Assembly (NCBI GenBank): GCA_935421135.1
Contig: OW285187.1
Coordinates: 620,001-684,000, forward strand
Source of the DNA: Bugulina stolonifera
Lineage: Eukaryota; Bryozoa; Gymnolaemata; Cheilostomatida; Bugulidae
DNA: 64,000 nt
Direction of reading: 5' to 3'
Positions 22,001 through 32,500 of the stretch are shown in pieces (position 1 is the stretch's first letter; every line of letters starts with the position of its first letter). A program made the translations under genes and the position numbers. The notes below the pieces were generated by a model, which saw only the letters and a program-made list of their open reading frames with translations, was not told the DNA's origin and made no database searches.

Positions 22001-24727
22001 TAAAAAGAAGGATCAGAAAGAGCAAACGTGAACATGTCAGTAACAAAATGAATAAAGAACAAAACACTAAAGAATGGTGGAACACACTGAAGACACTAAC
22101 CCATCCAAATAGCAAAAACAACTCCGCACCTGAACCAATTATTGAGGGAATAAAGCTACCCTACAAATCTTTTTGTGAAAAGATCAACCAACATTATGCT
22201 AGTGTTGGAGGAGAACCAATTCGATATTATGATAATGCCTACTCTATTCCATCAACAGCAGATACATGTCCATTACAACCAATCAGTCTAGGAGAAATAA
22301 AACTAAGGTTAAACCGACTAAATGTATCAAAAGCTACATCTGCAGAAGACTTCCCTACATGGGTGTCCAAGGAAGGTAAAGAAGATATATGTATACCACT
22401 TCACAATATCCTGTGCTCCATGCTATCATCCTTAGAATTCCCTGACAAGTGGAAACGTGCCCAGATTAGCCCGGTTCCTAAGACATCTCATCCATGTAAA
22501 CTTAAAGACTATCGACCAATATCACTGCTATTTCATCTAGGTAAGCTAGCTGAAGACATCATAATAGAGAAAATGAGACACAAGTTACAACTACTCATTG
22601 AACCATCACAATATGCTTACCAGCGCAAACTAGGTACTGTTGATGCCTTGATTCAGTTGTTGGATGACTACACTTACCAATTAGACCAGCCCAGTACCAA
22701 GTACATACAAAGTGCATCACTAGATTTTTCAAAAGCTTTTGACAAGCTCCAGCCTGCAACACTCATACGTAAAATGGTGGAGTATGGTTTCAACTCAAAC
22801 ATTGTGCTCTTGATAAAAGACTTCCTGGATAGACGAACTCAATGTGTTAAATATGGTGAAGGTAAATCCAACTACATAAATCTTCATGTAGGATCTCCTC
22901 AGGGCACTAAGCTGGGACCTGTGCTGTGGTTAATCTACTCAAATGATCTTAAGGCAGAAGGATTCCATCACATAAAGTATGCAGATGATACAACATTCTT
23001 TGCTGTTGTAAAGAACACGACTAATCACAGCACTATAGCACCTGCAATAGAAACAACTCAAACTTGGTCTGAGGAGAACAACATGCAGCTAAACACTAAC
23101 AAAACTGTTGTTATGAACACCTGCCTATCATATAAACATAACTATGGAAATCCAGTAGAAACGGGTGAAGTTAAGCTAATGCCGAGCCCCTACACCAAAT
23201 TCTTAGGCATAGTCATAGATCACAAACTGTCTTTTTCAGAGCATATATCACAAATAAAGAACAAATGCAATAGCAGACTCTTCCTGATGAGGAAACTCAA
23301 AATTCTAGGTCTAGGTAACAGTGGACTAACTACCTTCTATATCACTAACATCCGATCGGTTATCTGCTACGCTGCACCAGCATGGTTTAGCCTCCTCTCG
23401 AATCATGACAAAATGAAGCTGGAATCGATCCAGAGAGCGGCTACCAAAGTGATACTACCAGATAAGGAATACGCTGACAGATTAAAAACTTTAGATATGC
23501 CTTCACTAACTGATTTTTTATTTAAACTATGTGCCAACCATTTTAAGTTCATCTGGGAAGAAACAACACACCCGCTTCATAAAAGACTACCTCTAACCTC
23601 CAAATATGGCTCCATCAGAACATCTACCAGGACAAATATTCCTTTTTATCCAAAAAAATGTCGAACCGAGAAAAGATCAAACAGTTTTTTTAATTATTTT
23701 ACTACATTTTATAATAACAATTTTATGTACAAAGGTTGATCTATTTTTAATTTTTATTGTAAACATTTCATTTCAGACCGATTGCGGTACTTTTGAGTGT
23801 AGATAAAAAATAAAATACTAAAATACTAAATACTAAATAGTAGACAACTCCTTACTCTATCTAATAGTAGACAACTCCTTACTCTATCTAATAGTAGACA
23901 ACTCCTTACTTTATCTAATAGTAGACAACTCCTTACTCTATCTAATAGTAGACAACTCCTTACTCTATCTAATAGTAGACAACTCCTTACTCTATCTAAT
24001 AGTAGACAACTCCTTACTCTAATATGATTAGGCTACACAAAGATGTTTGCTCCGTTTTGGACCAAACCATTCTTCAGGGTTCCTGAACTCCAATCATGAA
24101 GACTGGATATTAGGCCTAATTGGTAGCATAAAACATACATACTTGTATAATACGGTGTTGTAGAGGGGAGAAATCATTCCAAACAGCCTTACTGCTTTCT
24201 TTATTCCTTGGAATGTTTGGAGTAGACAGGTTCTATCTGGGCTACCCTGCTTTGGGTGAGTTATAATTATACAAGTATATATCCTGCTTTGGGTGTTATA
24301 TGTTTTGAGTGTTACCATAACAAGTAGTAACAGGTGTCTGTCACAGTAATTGCTGTAGTGTTGATACAATATACACTGTACATCATTATATATGCCAGCC
24401 AACTATTAACTCTTCTATAATAGGTATCCTCAAGCTTGGCACATTTGGATTCATGTTGGTTGGACAGCTTGTGGATATTATACTCATTGCATCACAGGTA
24501 AACCCTGCCACAGATATACTCATTGCATCACAGGTAAACCCTGCCATAGATATACTCATTGTATCACATGGAAACCCTATCGTAGATATACTCATTGCAT
24601 CACAGTGTTATATATATGCTGTATGCTACAGGTTGTTAAACCAGCAGACGGTAGTGAATATATAATAGATAACTATGGAGCCAAACTTTCCCAGTCCTTG
24701 GAGAACATGACCTACCATGTACCTTAA
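13064..24727 (+). CDS. TM2D1: TM2 domain-containing protein 1, six exons
   Basis: Exons 13064-13161, 19255-19346, 20649-20745, 24164-24255, 24424-24497 and 24632-24727 join in frame with GT-AG introns to give 182 aa (human about 207). The hydrophobic N-terminus (MRSVSLVMSFSYIVLTV) looks like a signal peptide. The Cys-containing ectodomain has CDQLHIGQYLC and IDCYLAPGIEC; then come two transmembrane segments around a loop with the family DRF motif (GVDRFYLGY, residues 115-123; DRF 117-119), and a conserved VKPADGSEYIIDNYG tail. TM2D proteins are conserved animal membrane proteins linked to Notch and amyloid-related biology. Intron 1 contains an antisense sulfotransferase gene and arrays, intron 2 a 36-bp array, intron 3 a minisatellite with a LINE, intron 5 a short junction array. 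The exon-2 end (19346) was chosen because GTAAGT there is the only canonical donor giving the needed phase. AATAAA lies at 24740. Confidence 0.93.
13625..14120. repeat. 26-bp minisatellite in TM2D1 intron 1
   Basis: About 19 copies of AGTATGATATGATAGTGTGT plus ATATGA. Variation is limited to TAGTG versus TACTG. The long minus-strand ORFs across it are by-products of the repeat. Confidence 0.97.
14577..14905. repeat. 26-bp array (AATACGTAATACAATCGCAT type)
   Basis: About 12 copies of a 26-bp unit alternating ACACTC and ACAATCG versions, in TM2D1 intron 1, between TM2D1 exon 1 and the nested gene. Confidence 0.92.
15113..16982 (-). CDS. Golgi carbohydrate sulfotransferase (CHST8-14 type), two exons
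   Basis: Exons 16982-16184 and 15366-15113 join in frame (350 aa). A type II topology is expected: short cytosolic N-terminus, one membrane segment (GLLLLIACPLVFYVSV, residues 15-30), then a lumenal catalytic domain. The PAPS-binding motifs are clear: 5'-phosphosulfate loop IPKVASSTMK (111-120) and 3'-phosphate motif VRNPYERLVSAY (183-194). CLIKYDMIG and the C-terminal MYRHDFEIFGYDP block match the sulfotransferase family 2 group that transfers sulfate to chondroitin, dermatan or HNK-1-type glycans; the exact acceptor cannot be told. NGT (52) and NIT (226) are possible N-glycosylation sites. Met9 is an alternative start. The gene lies antisense inside TM2D1 intron 1. Its 817-bp intron holds a GT-rich array and a 40-bp tandem duplication. 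Confidence 0.93.
15395..15660. repeat. GTGTAGGTGTATATATACAT microsatellite
   Basis: Irregular GTGTAGGCGTATACATGT and TATATAC units inside the sulfotransferase intron. Confidence 0.8.
15760..15839. repeat. Perfect 40-bp tandem duplication
   Basis: Two identical copies of a 40-bp unit starting CATATAACACAGATACCTAG, inside the sulfotransferase intron. Perfect identity implies a recent event. Confidence 0.95.
17485..18560. mobile_element. Foldback-type inverted-repeat element
   Basis: The segment 17563-17660 (CCACTAATAGCCTTGATTAA onward, including GTCGTTGTATCTGATATTAA) is the reverse complement of 18388-18485 with few mismatches, and weaker similarity (TGGCTCYATRGGC, GTGAG...GTTGG) continues outward to roughly 17485 and 18560. 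No transposase is visible. Exact termini and target duplication are unclear. It lies in TM2D1 intron 1. Confidence 0.7.
18563..19162. repeat. 32-bp minisatellite (ACATGTATATACTGCAACAC)
   Basis: About 19 copies of a 32-bp unit, followed by a 5-bp TGCTA/TGTTA microsatellite to about 19213. It ends about 40 bp before TM2D1 exon 2. Overlapping minus-strand ORFs in all frames are repeat artefacts. Confidence 0.97.
19330..20290 (+). repeat. 36-bp splice-junction array, about 26 copies, frame open
   Basis: Unit CAGTATGTTACTAGTAAGTA plus CTCTATACTAACAGTA. The first copy is the end of TM2D1 exon 2 plus its donor (ACTA|GTAAGT). Every unit carries a GTAAGT, GTAACT or GTAAAT site, the branch-point word TACTAAC and an ACAG before the next copy. 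The unit is 12 codons long and the reading frame stays open from exon 2 to the stop at 20290. A 396-bp (11-unit) block is duplicated (19491-19886 and 19887-20282). Confidence 0.95.
20746..21117. repeat. 27-bp minisatellite beginning at the TM2D1 exon-3 donor (left part)
   Basis: Unit TAGACAACTCCTTACTCTAT plus CTAATAG. The first copy begins one base into the intron (AG|GTAGACAACTCC). About 13 copies before the LINE insertion; the array resumes at 23838. Confidence 0.95.
21118..23837 (+). mobile_element. 5'-truncated non-LTR retrotransposon inside the minisatellite
   Basis: A LINE copy that interrupts the 27-bp array in TM2D1 intron 3. Its reading frame is already open near 21122, giving endonuclease residues RPDLICLTETWL, and runs without stop to 23739. 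The 3' end is a short (AAATACT)n tail after AATAAAA, in place of a poly-A tail. Identical 27-bp units occur on both sides. The truncation removes the start of the endonuclease domain and any ORF1. Confidence 0.9.
21307..23739 (+). CDS. LINE endonuclease/reverse-transcriptase polyprotein (ORF2, 5'-truncated)
   Basis: From the first Met the frame is 810 codons, but coding similarity starts about 60 codons upstream, so the Met is internal and the natural N-terminus is lost. N-terminal part: apurinic-type endonuclease (IITGDFNH and SNNDHCCILL). Middle: reverse transcriptase with LKDYRPISLLFHLGKLAE, catalytic motif A LDFSKAFD (Asp473), GSPQGTKLGPVLW, and motif C YADD (residues 558-561). C-terminal: FLGIVIDHKLSFSEHI and the thumb/connection region. 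All catalytic residues visible are intact and no frameshift is seen, so the insertion is young. The sequence fits the Jockey/CR1 superfamily; a finer clade needs a phylogeny. Codon use is A-rich compared with the host exons. Confidence 0.92.
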   Translation: MLSSFTTKTYSAIWTLTKINDYDPIITSCIYHPPSADADETLDYVSNTIIQLKQKHPTAKLIITGDFNHLPIETTLSQLKLNNLVNFNTRQDAMLDLILTNIIEYKPATQLAPISNNDHCCILLKENEAQIETKYQKITRRLITPKRKQRFLNNLAKENWNEVLDSITVHDKVQALHNKVTELLDVHCPYHTYKTRKDRPAWMTPIITKLIRARDKAFRKKCQGWKVLQTIVKRRIRKSKREHVSNKMNKEQNTKEWWNTLKTLTHPNSKNNSAPEPIIEGIKLPYKSFCEKINQHYASVGGEPIRYYDNAYSIPSTADTCPLQPISLGEIKLRLNRLNVSKATSAEDFPTWVSKEGKEDICIPLHNILCSMLSSLEFPDKWKRAQISPVPKTSHPCKLKDYRPISLLFHLGKLAEDIIIEKMRHKLQLLIEPSQYAYQRKLGTVDALIQLLDDYTYQLDQPSTKYIQSASLDFSKAFDKLQPATLIRKMVEYGFNSNIVLLIKDFLDRRTQCVKYGEGKSNYINLHVGSPQGTKLGPVLWLIYSNDLKAEGFHHIKYADDTTFFAVVKNTTNHSTIAPAIETTQTWSEENNMQLNTNKTVVMNTCLSYKHNYGNPVETGEVKLMPSPYTKFLGIVIDHKLSFSEHISQIKNKCNSRLFLMRKLKILGLGNSGLTTFYITNIRSVICYAAPAWFSLLSNHDKMKLESIQRAATKVILPDKEYADRLKTLDMPSLTDFLFKLCANHFKFIWEETTHPLHKRLPLTSKYGSIRTSTRTNIPFYPKKCRTEKRSNSFFNYFTTFYNNNFMYKG
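23838..24020. repeat. 27-bp minisatellite (right part after the LINE)
   Basis: About 6.5 further copies of the same 27-bp unit as at 20746-21117, in the same orientation, showing that the LINE landed inside a pre-existing array. Confidence 0.95.
24474..24606 (+). repeat. 36-bp splice-junction array at TM2D1 exon 5/intron 5
   Basis: Unit GATATACTCATTGCATCACA, then GGTAAACCCTGCCACA. The first copy is the real exon-5 end plus donor (TCACAG|GTAAAC at 24497); about 2.7 more copies follow in the intron, one of which still has CACAG|GTAAAC. Only 134 bp separate exon 5 from exon 6. Confidence 0.93.
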
Positions 24728-25256
24728 GTGGAGACTGTAAATAAAACCCACCCCTCATACTACCTCCTCCTCATACCGCATATATTTCTCCATGCAGCAC
24801 CTGTGAATATTTGAACATGCTATATATATTAAGATGCATGTGCATGTACATGTACGATCATCATTTACCAGCTATTCCCTTTATCTGACATTATGTACAG
24901 CTTACCATGTGTAAGATAAATTCAGGGCTGTGTTATAGTAATGTGAGTAATGTGTAGACAACTCTATCCTTTACTACATTACTGTACACTGTATGCTCTT
25001 AAAATGATCTTGTGAAGCTTCAATATTTTTATTAATGTAAAATAAATAATGTGCAATGTTACTACTATGTACTGATCTCATCAGGTTACTGTTATCTTGC
25101 CTGTCTATTACTGGCTCCACCTATAAGTATAAAATACAGCCTAACAGTTAGCGTAGGCCCAGGGTAGTACAGGGTAGTACCCCACAGTTAGCGTAGGCCC
25201 AGGGTAGTACCCCAGTCTAACCGGCTGAGTAGCTGTTAGCAGCATATCATGTCTAA
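24728..25256. other. Convergent 3' region between TM2D1 and UBE2M
   Basis: AATAAA at 24740 is a likely TM2D1 polyadenylation signal; a second lies near 25040. A short direct repeat AGTTAGCGTAGGCCCAGGGT occurs near 25147 and 25187. No gene. Confidence 0.5.
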
Positions 25257-28200
25257 CTACTTGAGGGAACGAGGGAAATATGTACTACCAACATAACCTC
25301 CCCGCAGTGATTTCTGTACATTCTGTGCAAATACTTGTCGGTTTGATGTTAGAACATTAGCAGCCTCTTTGTTCAACGGATCATCAGGGTTTGGCTCCTG
25401 TAACATACAGTGAATACATAATGTTATACATACATGTACATGATAGTCTACAATCTATGGGTAGAGCAGATAACTCCCAAATAATGAGACATCTAGCAGA
25501 CAGTAGGATGGGGGAAATGTTAGCTTTAGAACCCCTATGACTATCCCCCAACCTTTAGAACCCTATGACTATCCCCCTCAACCTTTAGAGCCCTATGGCT
25601 ATCCCCAACTCATACTAACATGACTTGGCTACTCACCAGGAATAAATATTGCAATCCATATATAATAGAGTTTATAGTGAGTACAGGCTTCCAGTCTTCC
25701 CTGTAACAGGAATGGAATCTATCAATTCGATACATGAGTACTCAGTAGTCTATTCAATACACTAGTCTACTAACTAGTCTACTCATTAGTCTACTAACTA
25801 GTCTACTCACTAGTCTACTCACTAGTCTACTCACTAGTCTACTAACTAGTCTACTCATTAGTCTACTAACTAGTCTACTCACTAGTCTACTAACTAGTCT
25901 ACTCATTAGTCTACTAACTAGTCTACTAACTAGTCTACTCACTAGTCTACTAACTAGTCTACTCATTAGTCTACTAACTAGTCTACTCACTAGTCTACTC
26001 ACTAGTCTACTCATTAGTCTACTAACTAGTCTACTCACTAGTCTACTCACTAGTCTACTCACTAGTCTACTAACTAGTCTACTCATTAGTCTACTAACTA
26101 GTCTACTCACTAGTCTACTAACTAGTCTACTCATTAGTCTACTAACTAGTCTACTAACTAGTCTACTCACTAGTCTACTAACTAGTCTACTCATTAGTCT
26201 ACTAACTAGTCTACTAACTAGTCTACTCACTAGTCTACTAACTAGTCTACTCATTAGTCTACTCACTAGTCTACTAACTAGTCTACTCACTAGTCGACTA
26301 ACTAGTCTACTAACTAGTCTACTCACTAGCCTACTCATTAGTCTACTCACTAGTCTACTAACTAGTCTACTCACTAGTCTACTCACTAGTCTACTAACTA
26401 GTCTACTCACTAGTCTACTCACTAGTCTACTAACTAGTCTACTCACTAGTCTACTAATAAGTCTACTAACTAGTCTACTAGTTTGGTACTGATGATGATG
26501 CTCGGATGAGCGTTGAAATATTAGAAAATAAATCTAAAATAAAAGTGCGTCTTGTATTACTATTTTATGTCATTATATAGAGGAAGTCGGCTGTACTCCC
26601 GTAAAATCAGGAAGTTACATGTATAGTAAACCAGCTTTACTACACTGTTCGGAGTTGTCGTCGCCACAAATCACAGCAAGGGAAGACAACTGTGTAATAT
26701 GTTGAAAGCTTGCATAGGCCTATACTATTTCCTTGGATATACTAGTAATATAATATTTGTGACTATCATATATATTATATCTACGACTATCATATATATT
26801 ATATCTATGACTATTATATATATTACATCTATGACTATCATATACATACATGTATATACAATTGTATTTATATATATTATATCTATGACTAACCTGAGGA
26901 TATTTAGACAGATATTTCCCTCCAGATCTATGTTAGGATGATAGACCAAAGTCTCACACTTCACCTTAGGAGCTTCATGTGGATAATCATGGCCAACTTT
27001 AAAACTGAATTGAAACTGTCCATATTTGTAAAAGCCCTGAGAATTATAAATATGAATAACTGCATGCATCGTGTAGAGAGGTATCATTGTGTCTCTTGTT
27101 CAAATGTTAGATTACATACCACCTACCTAATCAAAATACAGATAATAAATTAAACACAATGTTTCACCAAAGACAATAAATCATTTAGGAATTATATCTA
27201 AGGTGTTAGTAATAAATGAATTCACATTCTTATACTATTATGTCGTAGTACTACAACTATACACTATGTCATGATGCGGTATTGCATCGATACACTACAC
27301 ATTGTGATACTACATCTATACACTACACATTGTGATACTACATCTACTACACTACGTCGTGTTGTAGTACTACATCCATACACTACATGTTGTGATACTA
27401 CATCTATATACTACATGTATGTCATGTTGCAGTATTGCATTGTATCTCGTATCTCAATCTACCTCGTCTGGACATATGTATAGTTTGAAGTTGAGTAGAT
27501 CATCTGGATCTGGGAAATCTGTTTTACATGTCGGTGGTAAGCTCAGCTCATTGATGTCTACAGAGTAGTAATTACAATGACATCTTAAAGCACTGCCAGC
27601 ATGGCACATAAGTTAGTATATTCATTGAAATTAGCCTGAGTCCCTACTAAATAGAGGGAATAGTGCTAGTAGAACTGAGACTAAAATTCCACACAGCTCA
27701 TATAAGTGGTTACGCTATATGCGCCAATTCAACTTGTTAATACAAAGGTAGCAATCATTCAACCGACTTGCTTTATAGTAAGACATTTTCGGTACAACTT
27801 TTTCTATTATTCCTATAAGTTTCCCGAACAAATGAGCAACAATTGGTGAACATGTTAGTTAAAGACTCTCACTCCAGTTAACTTAAGCAACATTAGTTAG
27901 GACTTGACCAGAAGAAAATCACTAATAATCCAATGATAATAATACTACTATGATTCTATCATAATCATAATGACAACATTTTCATTCATATTGATATTAT
28001 TATGATTCGACTTCCTTGATGGCACCTGGATTGACAGATGAGTTGACAATTTTTATTTTGTAATGAGTGCCATTAGAAAAAAGTTAGGATGTTCACACTC
28101 TTTTTCAACCAAAAGTTTCGATGAAAGCAGTCCTCATCGTAGTAGAAAATTAAGTTTGCTAACACAACTGCTCATCCAGTTTTGAGCGCAAAAGTCACAA

Positions 28201-28771
28201 TTTTTATTTAGGCCTATTGCTATTTAATTTTGATAGGTAACATTCTATTTATTGTAACTCTTATTCTAATTAATAATCAAGTTCTGTATTTTAATTACTG
28301 TTTTAGCATCATCATTTCCTCCCAACACCTCGAGTTTTTAATCCATTACATCCAGAAAACAAACACCAGCTGAGCAGCGAAACTCAGAAATTCAAATTAA
28401 ATACGTGTGGAATCTGTTGTTTCCTATTCAGTAGGCCTACAGCAAGGGTGGAGTAAGGAGTAAGGACAGGTATAATGTTATGTATAATCATTTAATCATA
28501 TTATTCTATGACTGCGCATATATTGTATTATTTTTTAATTCTTAGATTTGAATCAATAAATGATCATAAATGATAGTGATTATGACAATTCTTAATAATG
28601 ATATTCACAATGAATAATTGAATCGATGAGACGAATGAGCTACAGACTCGGACTGGCACGGCTACCTTTTGTCACTCTGATTTGTGCTGCTGACGCTTTC
28701 CTCTGCATGCCTCCTTTCTCGGCAGATGCTCCATCTGCTTGCTGATTTTTTAACGAGAACAATTTTAACAT
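25257..28771 (-). CDS. UBE2M: NEDD8-conjugating enzyme UBC12 (UBE2M), five exons
   Basis: Exons on the minus strand: 28771-28666, 27557-27463, 27036-26894, 25700-25637, 25397-25257, giving 182 aa (human 183). The E2 receives NEDD8 from the UBA3-NAE1 E1 and transfers it to cullins with RBX1. Seen: the N-terminal [10 protein letters not shown] docking peptide specific to UBC12, [38 protein letters not shown], the E2 core [19 protein letters not shown] with the active-site Cys at residue 110, [24 protein letters not shown], and the [14 protein letters not shown] end. All residues expected for activity appear present. Intron 3 (25701-26893) is largely a 12-bp array plus a structured dispersed motif; intron 2 (27037-27462) has a loose 28-bp array. 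The gene is convergent with TM2D1 and lies downstream of TRDMT1 on the same strand. Confidence 0.97.
25755..26480. repeat. 12-bp minisatellite (ACTAGTCTACTC/A)
   Basis: About 60 copies of a 12-bp unit with C/A and C/T variants at two positions. It is open in several frames (VSRL repeats on the minus strand) only because the unit is 12 bp. Located in UBE2M intron 3. Confidence 0.98.
26489..26570 (+). other. Dispersed structured motif, copy A
   Basis: The 30-nt core 26489-26518 starts CTGATGA and ends GAAA, with a 6-7-bp hairpin (GATGCTC/GAGCGTT) between. It is followed by AATAAA and a conserved GTGCGTCTTGTATTACT. Related copies are at 38441 and 60695. It may be the 3' end of a retroelement. 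Confidence 0.6.
27245..27440. repeat. Loose array of ACTACATCTATACACTACAC units
   Basis: About six diverged copies of a roughly 28-bp unit in UBE2M intron 2. Confidence 0.7.
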
Positions 28772-29591
28772 TATACAATAGTATCACTAAGTATGGGGAA
28801 TTGGAATAAGACTGCGTAAAATAAATATATCAATATCCAATAGCTACTGGGTGTTGCTCAGTGTAAGGTCAGCCTTTCACAACACTTCTCAGTTTGTAGC
28901 TTGATATCTTTTTATTTCAACTCTATACGTATTCAGGACTAACGAAACAGGTCAACGGGTGATATTTCCCCATTTCGATAATTGGTTTAACTGTTATAAG
29001 AGTTGCCTACTCGCAGAAGTTAATTTCGAGAGAAGACAACTCCGATGGCACTACGTTTGGGTCACAATGAATGAACACAATGCTTCAATCTTATGTTCCT
29101 CTTTTTTCTTATGGGTTAGGGTACAGCCACGTCTTTGTCTTTTGCAATTACTTGTATACTATGTTCCACCCTGACTACCCACTGGTGGAGTTTTTAGACC
29201 AGTTGTTTGATTAGTGATTACCTTGTGTTAAGACCTGACACCCCAACCTTACACAACTCTGCAGGGCAACCCTAAAATGCTGACCAGCGATACACCTTTT
29301 CCCAATGCCAGATAACATGTAAAAGGATAACAGAGTTGTTTAGGTTTGCCATTGGAGAGTGACCATATTATTATTTATTTATTATAGAACTTGTAAATGT
29401 AGATAGGCATACAACCATCTAATATTGTATAACATGTACAATCTAGATAAAATGTATACTCATATGTACACATCATATAATAATGTAACCATCACTATAA
29501 TATCCATGAGCACACATTATATTATAATGCACACTACACCAAGAGAGTGAAGAAGCAATATGACAATATAATCTTCTGTATCATAGCTTTG
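28772..29591. other. Intergenic region between TRDMT1 and UBE2M
   Basis: About 0.8 kb between the TRDMT1 stop and the UBE2M start on the same strand. It must contain the UBE2M promoter. No recognisable exon, repeat or TATA box; the 71-codon plus-strand ORF at 28959 shows no family resemblance. Confidence 0.5.
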
Positions 29592-32500
29592 TTATAGAGA
29601 AGAGTTATACGCCATGAGCCGGAGTAGATTAGCCACCACATATACATTTAGACTGTTACCCAATGCCCTGTACCTCTGCTTACGGGTGGTGTCACCGGGG
29701 AAACCTACAAACATACAGCTCATCATGTAGATTATAGACTACTAGCCACACCAACTAGGAAGAATCAGTTCCAGGCAAACTGTTCATTACTCATTATTGG
29801 TATGGCAGAGCAGTATAACAGTAAGGGAAGTGCATAGGCAACATTACACTTACCAAACTGTTGAGGGAAGTGCATAGGCAATGTTACACTTACCAAACTG
29901 TTGAGGGAAGTGCATAGGCAACATTACACTTACCAAACTGTTGAGGGAAGTGCATAGGCAATGTTACACTTATTAAACTGTTGAGGGAAGTGCATAGGTA
30001 ATACTAAACTTACTAAATTGGTGAGGGAAGCACATCAACTTTGCGACTTCCTGCGGTGTGAAGTATCGCAACTCCGGCAAGCCATCATCTAACAGCTGAC
30101 CAGTAGACAGAAAGCTGCCTGAGCCAACATAGTAGTGTCCGTATCTGTAACAGACATTATTACCTCTTAAGTATAGTAAATATTACTATATAGTAGAGAG
30201 GTCAGGTAGAGTATTGTGGTGAAACAGCCTGCCTGGACATAGACTGAGTTCTTGCACTTATATGCATTAACATTGTTTACATAATCATTCTTATACATAC
30301 ATGTATTGACACTTATCCATATTATTCATTCATGCATTATTGTCTTACCTTGTACAATTATTATACATGCATGCTTATACTATATTATAATCAACCACTT
30401 ATCCTGTGCTCTATTATTGTTATCCACCAATCAGATTATTGCAATTACACTTGGTTTTTCCCATATTATATTAGCAATTATCTTCTCTTATCTGATTGTA
30501 TTAACTGAGTCTTTTACCATGTACTTTTTAAGGCCGATATCTTGGAATAGGCTCATACTTATATACTTTCCATTTCGGACCATTGTAAGCACCTTTTGTG
30601 CCAAGGCCGACCCTTTTTGTGGCCGGCCGATACCTTATCGGCCTCCTTTTGCCGGAAGTAGATTTAGTATATAAGGTAGCACATTTTCTGTATGAAATCA
30701 GTTGTTGATTGCGCTCTAACTCAAACCTAGAGGCTTACTCTTGTAGGCGGGTAACTCCACCGGCGGATCCATAGATCCATACGGCTCGAGTTCATCCCCA
30801 TCCTCGTTTAAGCATATCTCTACACCACTTCTACGGCTTAGGTCAATCCCGGATTCTATATGAATCTAGCGTCGGGCTTAAGTTCCTAGAATATCAGATC
30901 TTTCATTGCACTCCTCTGGAGTATAAAGTCTACAGGCCTACGTCGACCCTGGACTCTTTAATGAGTCTCAGCATCGGCCTACCTCAGATACAAAATAACA
31001 AGAGCATCTAATAACTGTTCACTCTTTTATGTAATGTGTGGAAGGTCACTTGGTCGTCCTCTACCAATTCCCAAGTCCTTCCCTTGCTCGTGCCCTCGGC
31101 ACTCGCATGTAAATAAACACTAAAACATTACAGTATTACCTCCTAGGTATAGTAAATATTACTGTATAGTAGAGAGGTCAGGTAGAGTATTACCTCTTAG
31201 TGAAGCAGCAAGAATTTCTAGAGGTCTTTGTCCTGATATCTAGACCCTCATAATGCCTCATTGCTTTACCATTTAATATATAGTCAGATAAGTCAGGTGG
31301 AGATAAGTCAAGATAGTCTACTAGTTGAGATATTCTGGAGTCACCATCAATAGCTTTAGTGATTTCAGAGTTGGTCAATGTAACGTTATCGACATTATCA
31401 TTTGATGTGCGAATATGTTCTGGTACAGTCTCTATGTCTAAGTATTGATGTTCATTCAACAGATAGCCCCGAGCCTCTTCTGGGATTTTATAAAGAATCT
31501 GAAAACAAAAATAACAAGTTAGTTGTAGCCTATTAGCATGTGTCAGCCATCTAGCAGTGTGAACATGCTATGCACTAAAACCAGTGAGTGCATAATATAG
31601 AATACAATCTTGGCTGATTACCTGTTGTTGGTGAGGGAAGATGAAGCTGCTCCCCTTAGACTGATGTTTAGCTATACAGTAGTACCTCAGTCTTGAGTTT
31701 GGAATACTAAATTGGAGAGGAGTTAGCAAGAATTCCTGATATATATACCCTGCATGAGTTAGGGTGTCTATAAACCTGTCCCGTGTCGTGGATTCTTCAA
31801 ATCCCTTCACATTCTCCACTAATATGTAAGAAATGGGAGATGATAACCTTTATAAAATAAAGTGTAATATTCAATCAGTGTATCCACTTCTATTACCTCC
31901 CACTTACTGCACTACATGACCTATTCACTGCACTACACGACCTATCCACTGCACTACATGACCTATTCACTGCACTACACGACCTATTCACGGTACTACG
32001 TGACCTATTCACTGCACTACACGACCTATTCACTGCACTACATGACCTATCCACTGCACTACACGACCTATTCACTGCACTACACGACCTATTCACTGCA
32101 CTACACGACCTATTCACTGCACTACACGACCTATTCACCGCACTACACGACCTATTCACCGCACTACACGACCTATTCACTGCACTACACGACCTATTCA
32201 CTGCACTACACGACCTATTCACCGCACTACACGACCTATTCACTGCACTACACGACCTATTCACTGCACTACACGACCTATTCACTGCACTACACGATCT
32301 ATTCACTGCACTACACGACCTATTCACTGCACTACACGACCTATTCACTGCACGACATATTCACTCCATTACACGATCTATTCACCGCACTACACGACCT
32401 ATTCACTGCACTACACGACCTATTCACTGCACTACACGACCTATTCACCGCACTACACGACCTATTCACTGCACTACACGACCTATTCACTGCACTACAC

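Noticed and set aside
21660..22121. 153-aa minus-strand ORF
   Set aside because: Shadow of the LINE reverse-transcriptase frame.
23272..23296. Another hammerhead-like CTGATGAGGAAAC
   Set aside because: It lies in the LINE coding frame, and there is no room for stem II between CTGATGA and GAAA.
25754..26446. 230-aa VSRL-repeat ORF
   Set aside because: The 12-bp repeat in UBE2M intron 3 keeps frames open trivially.
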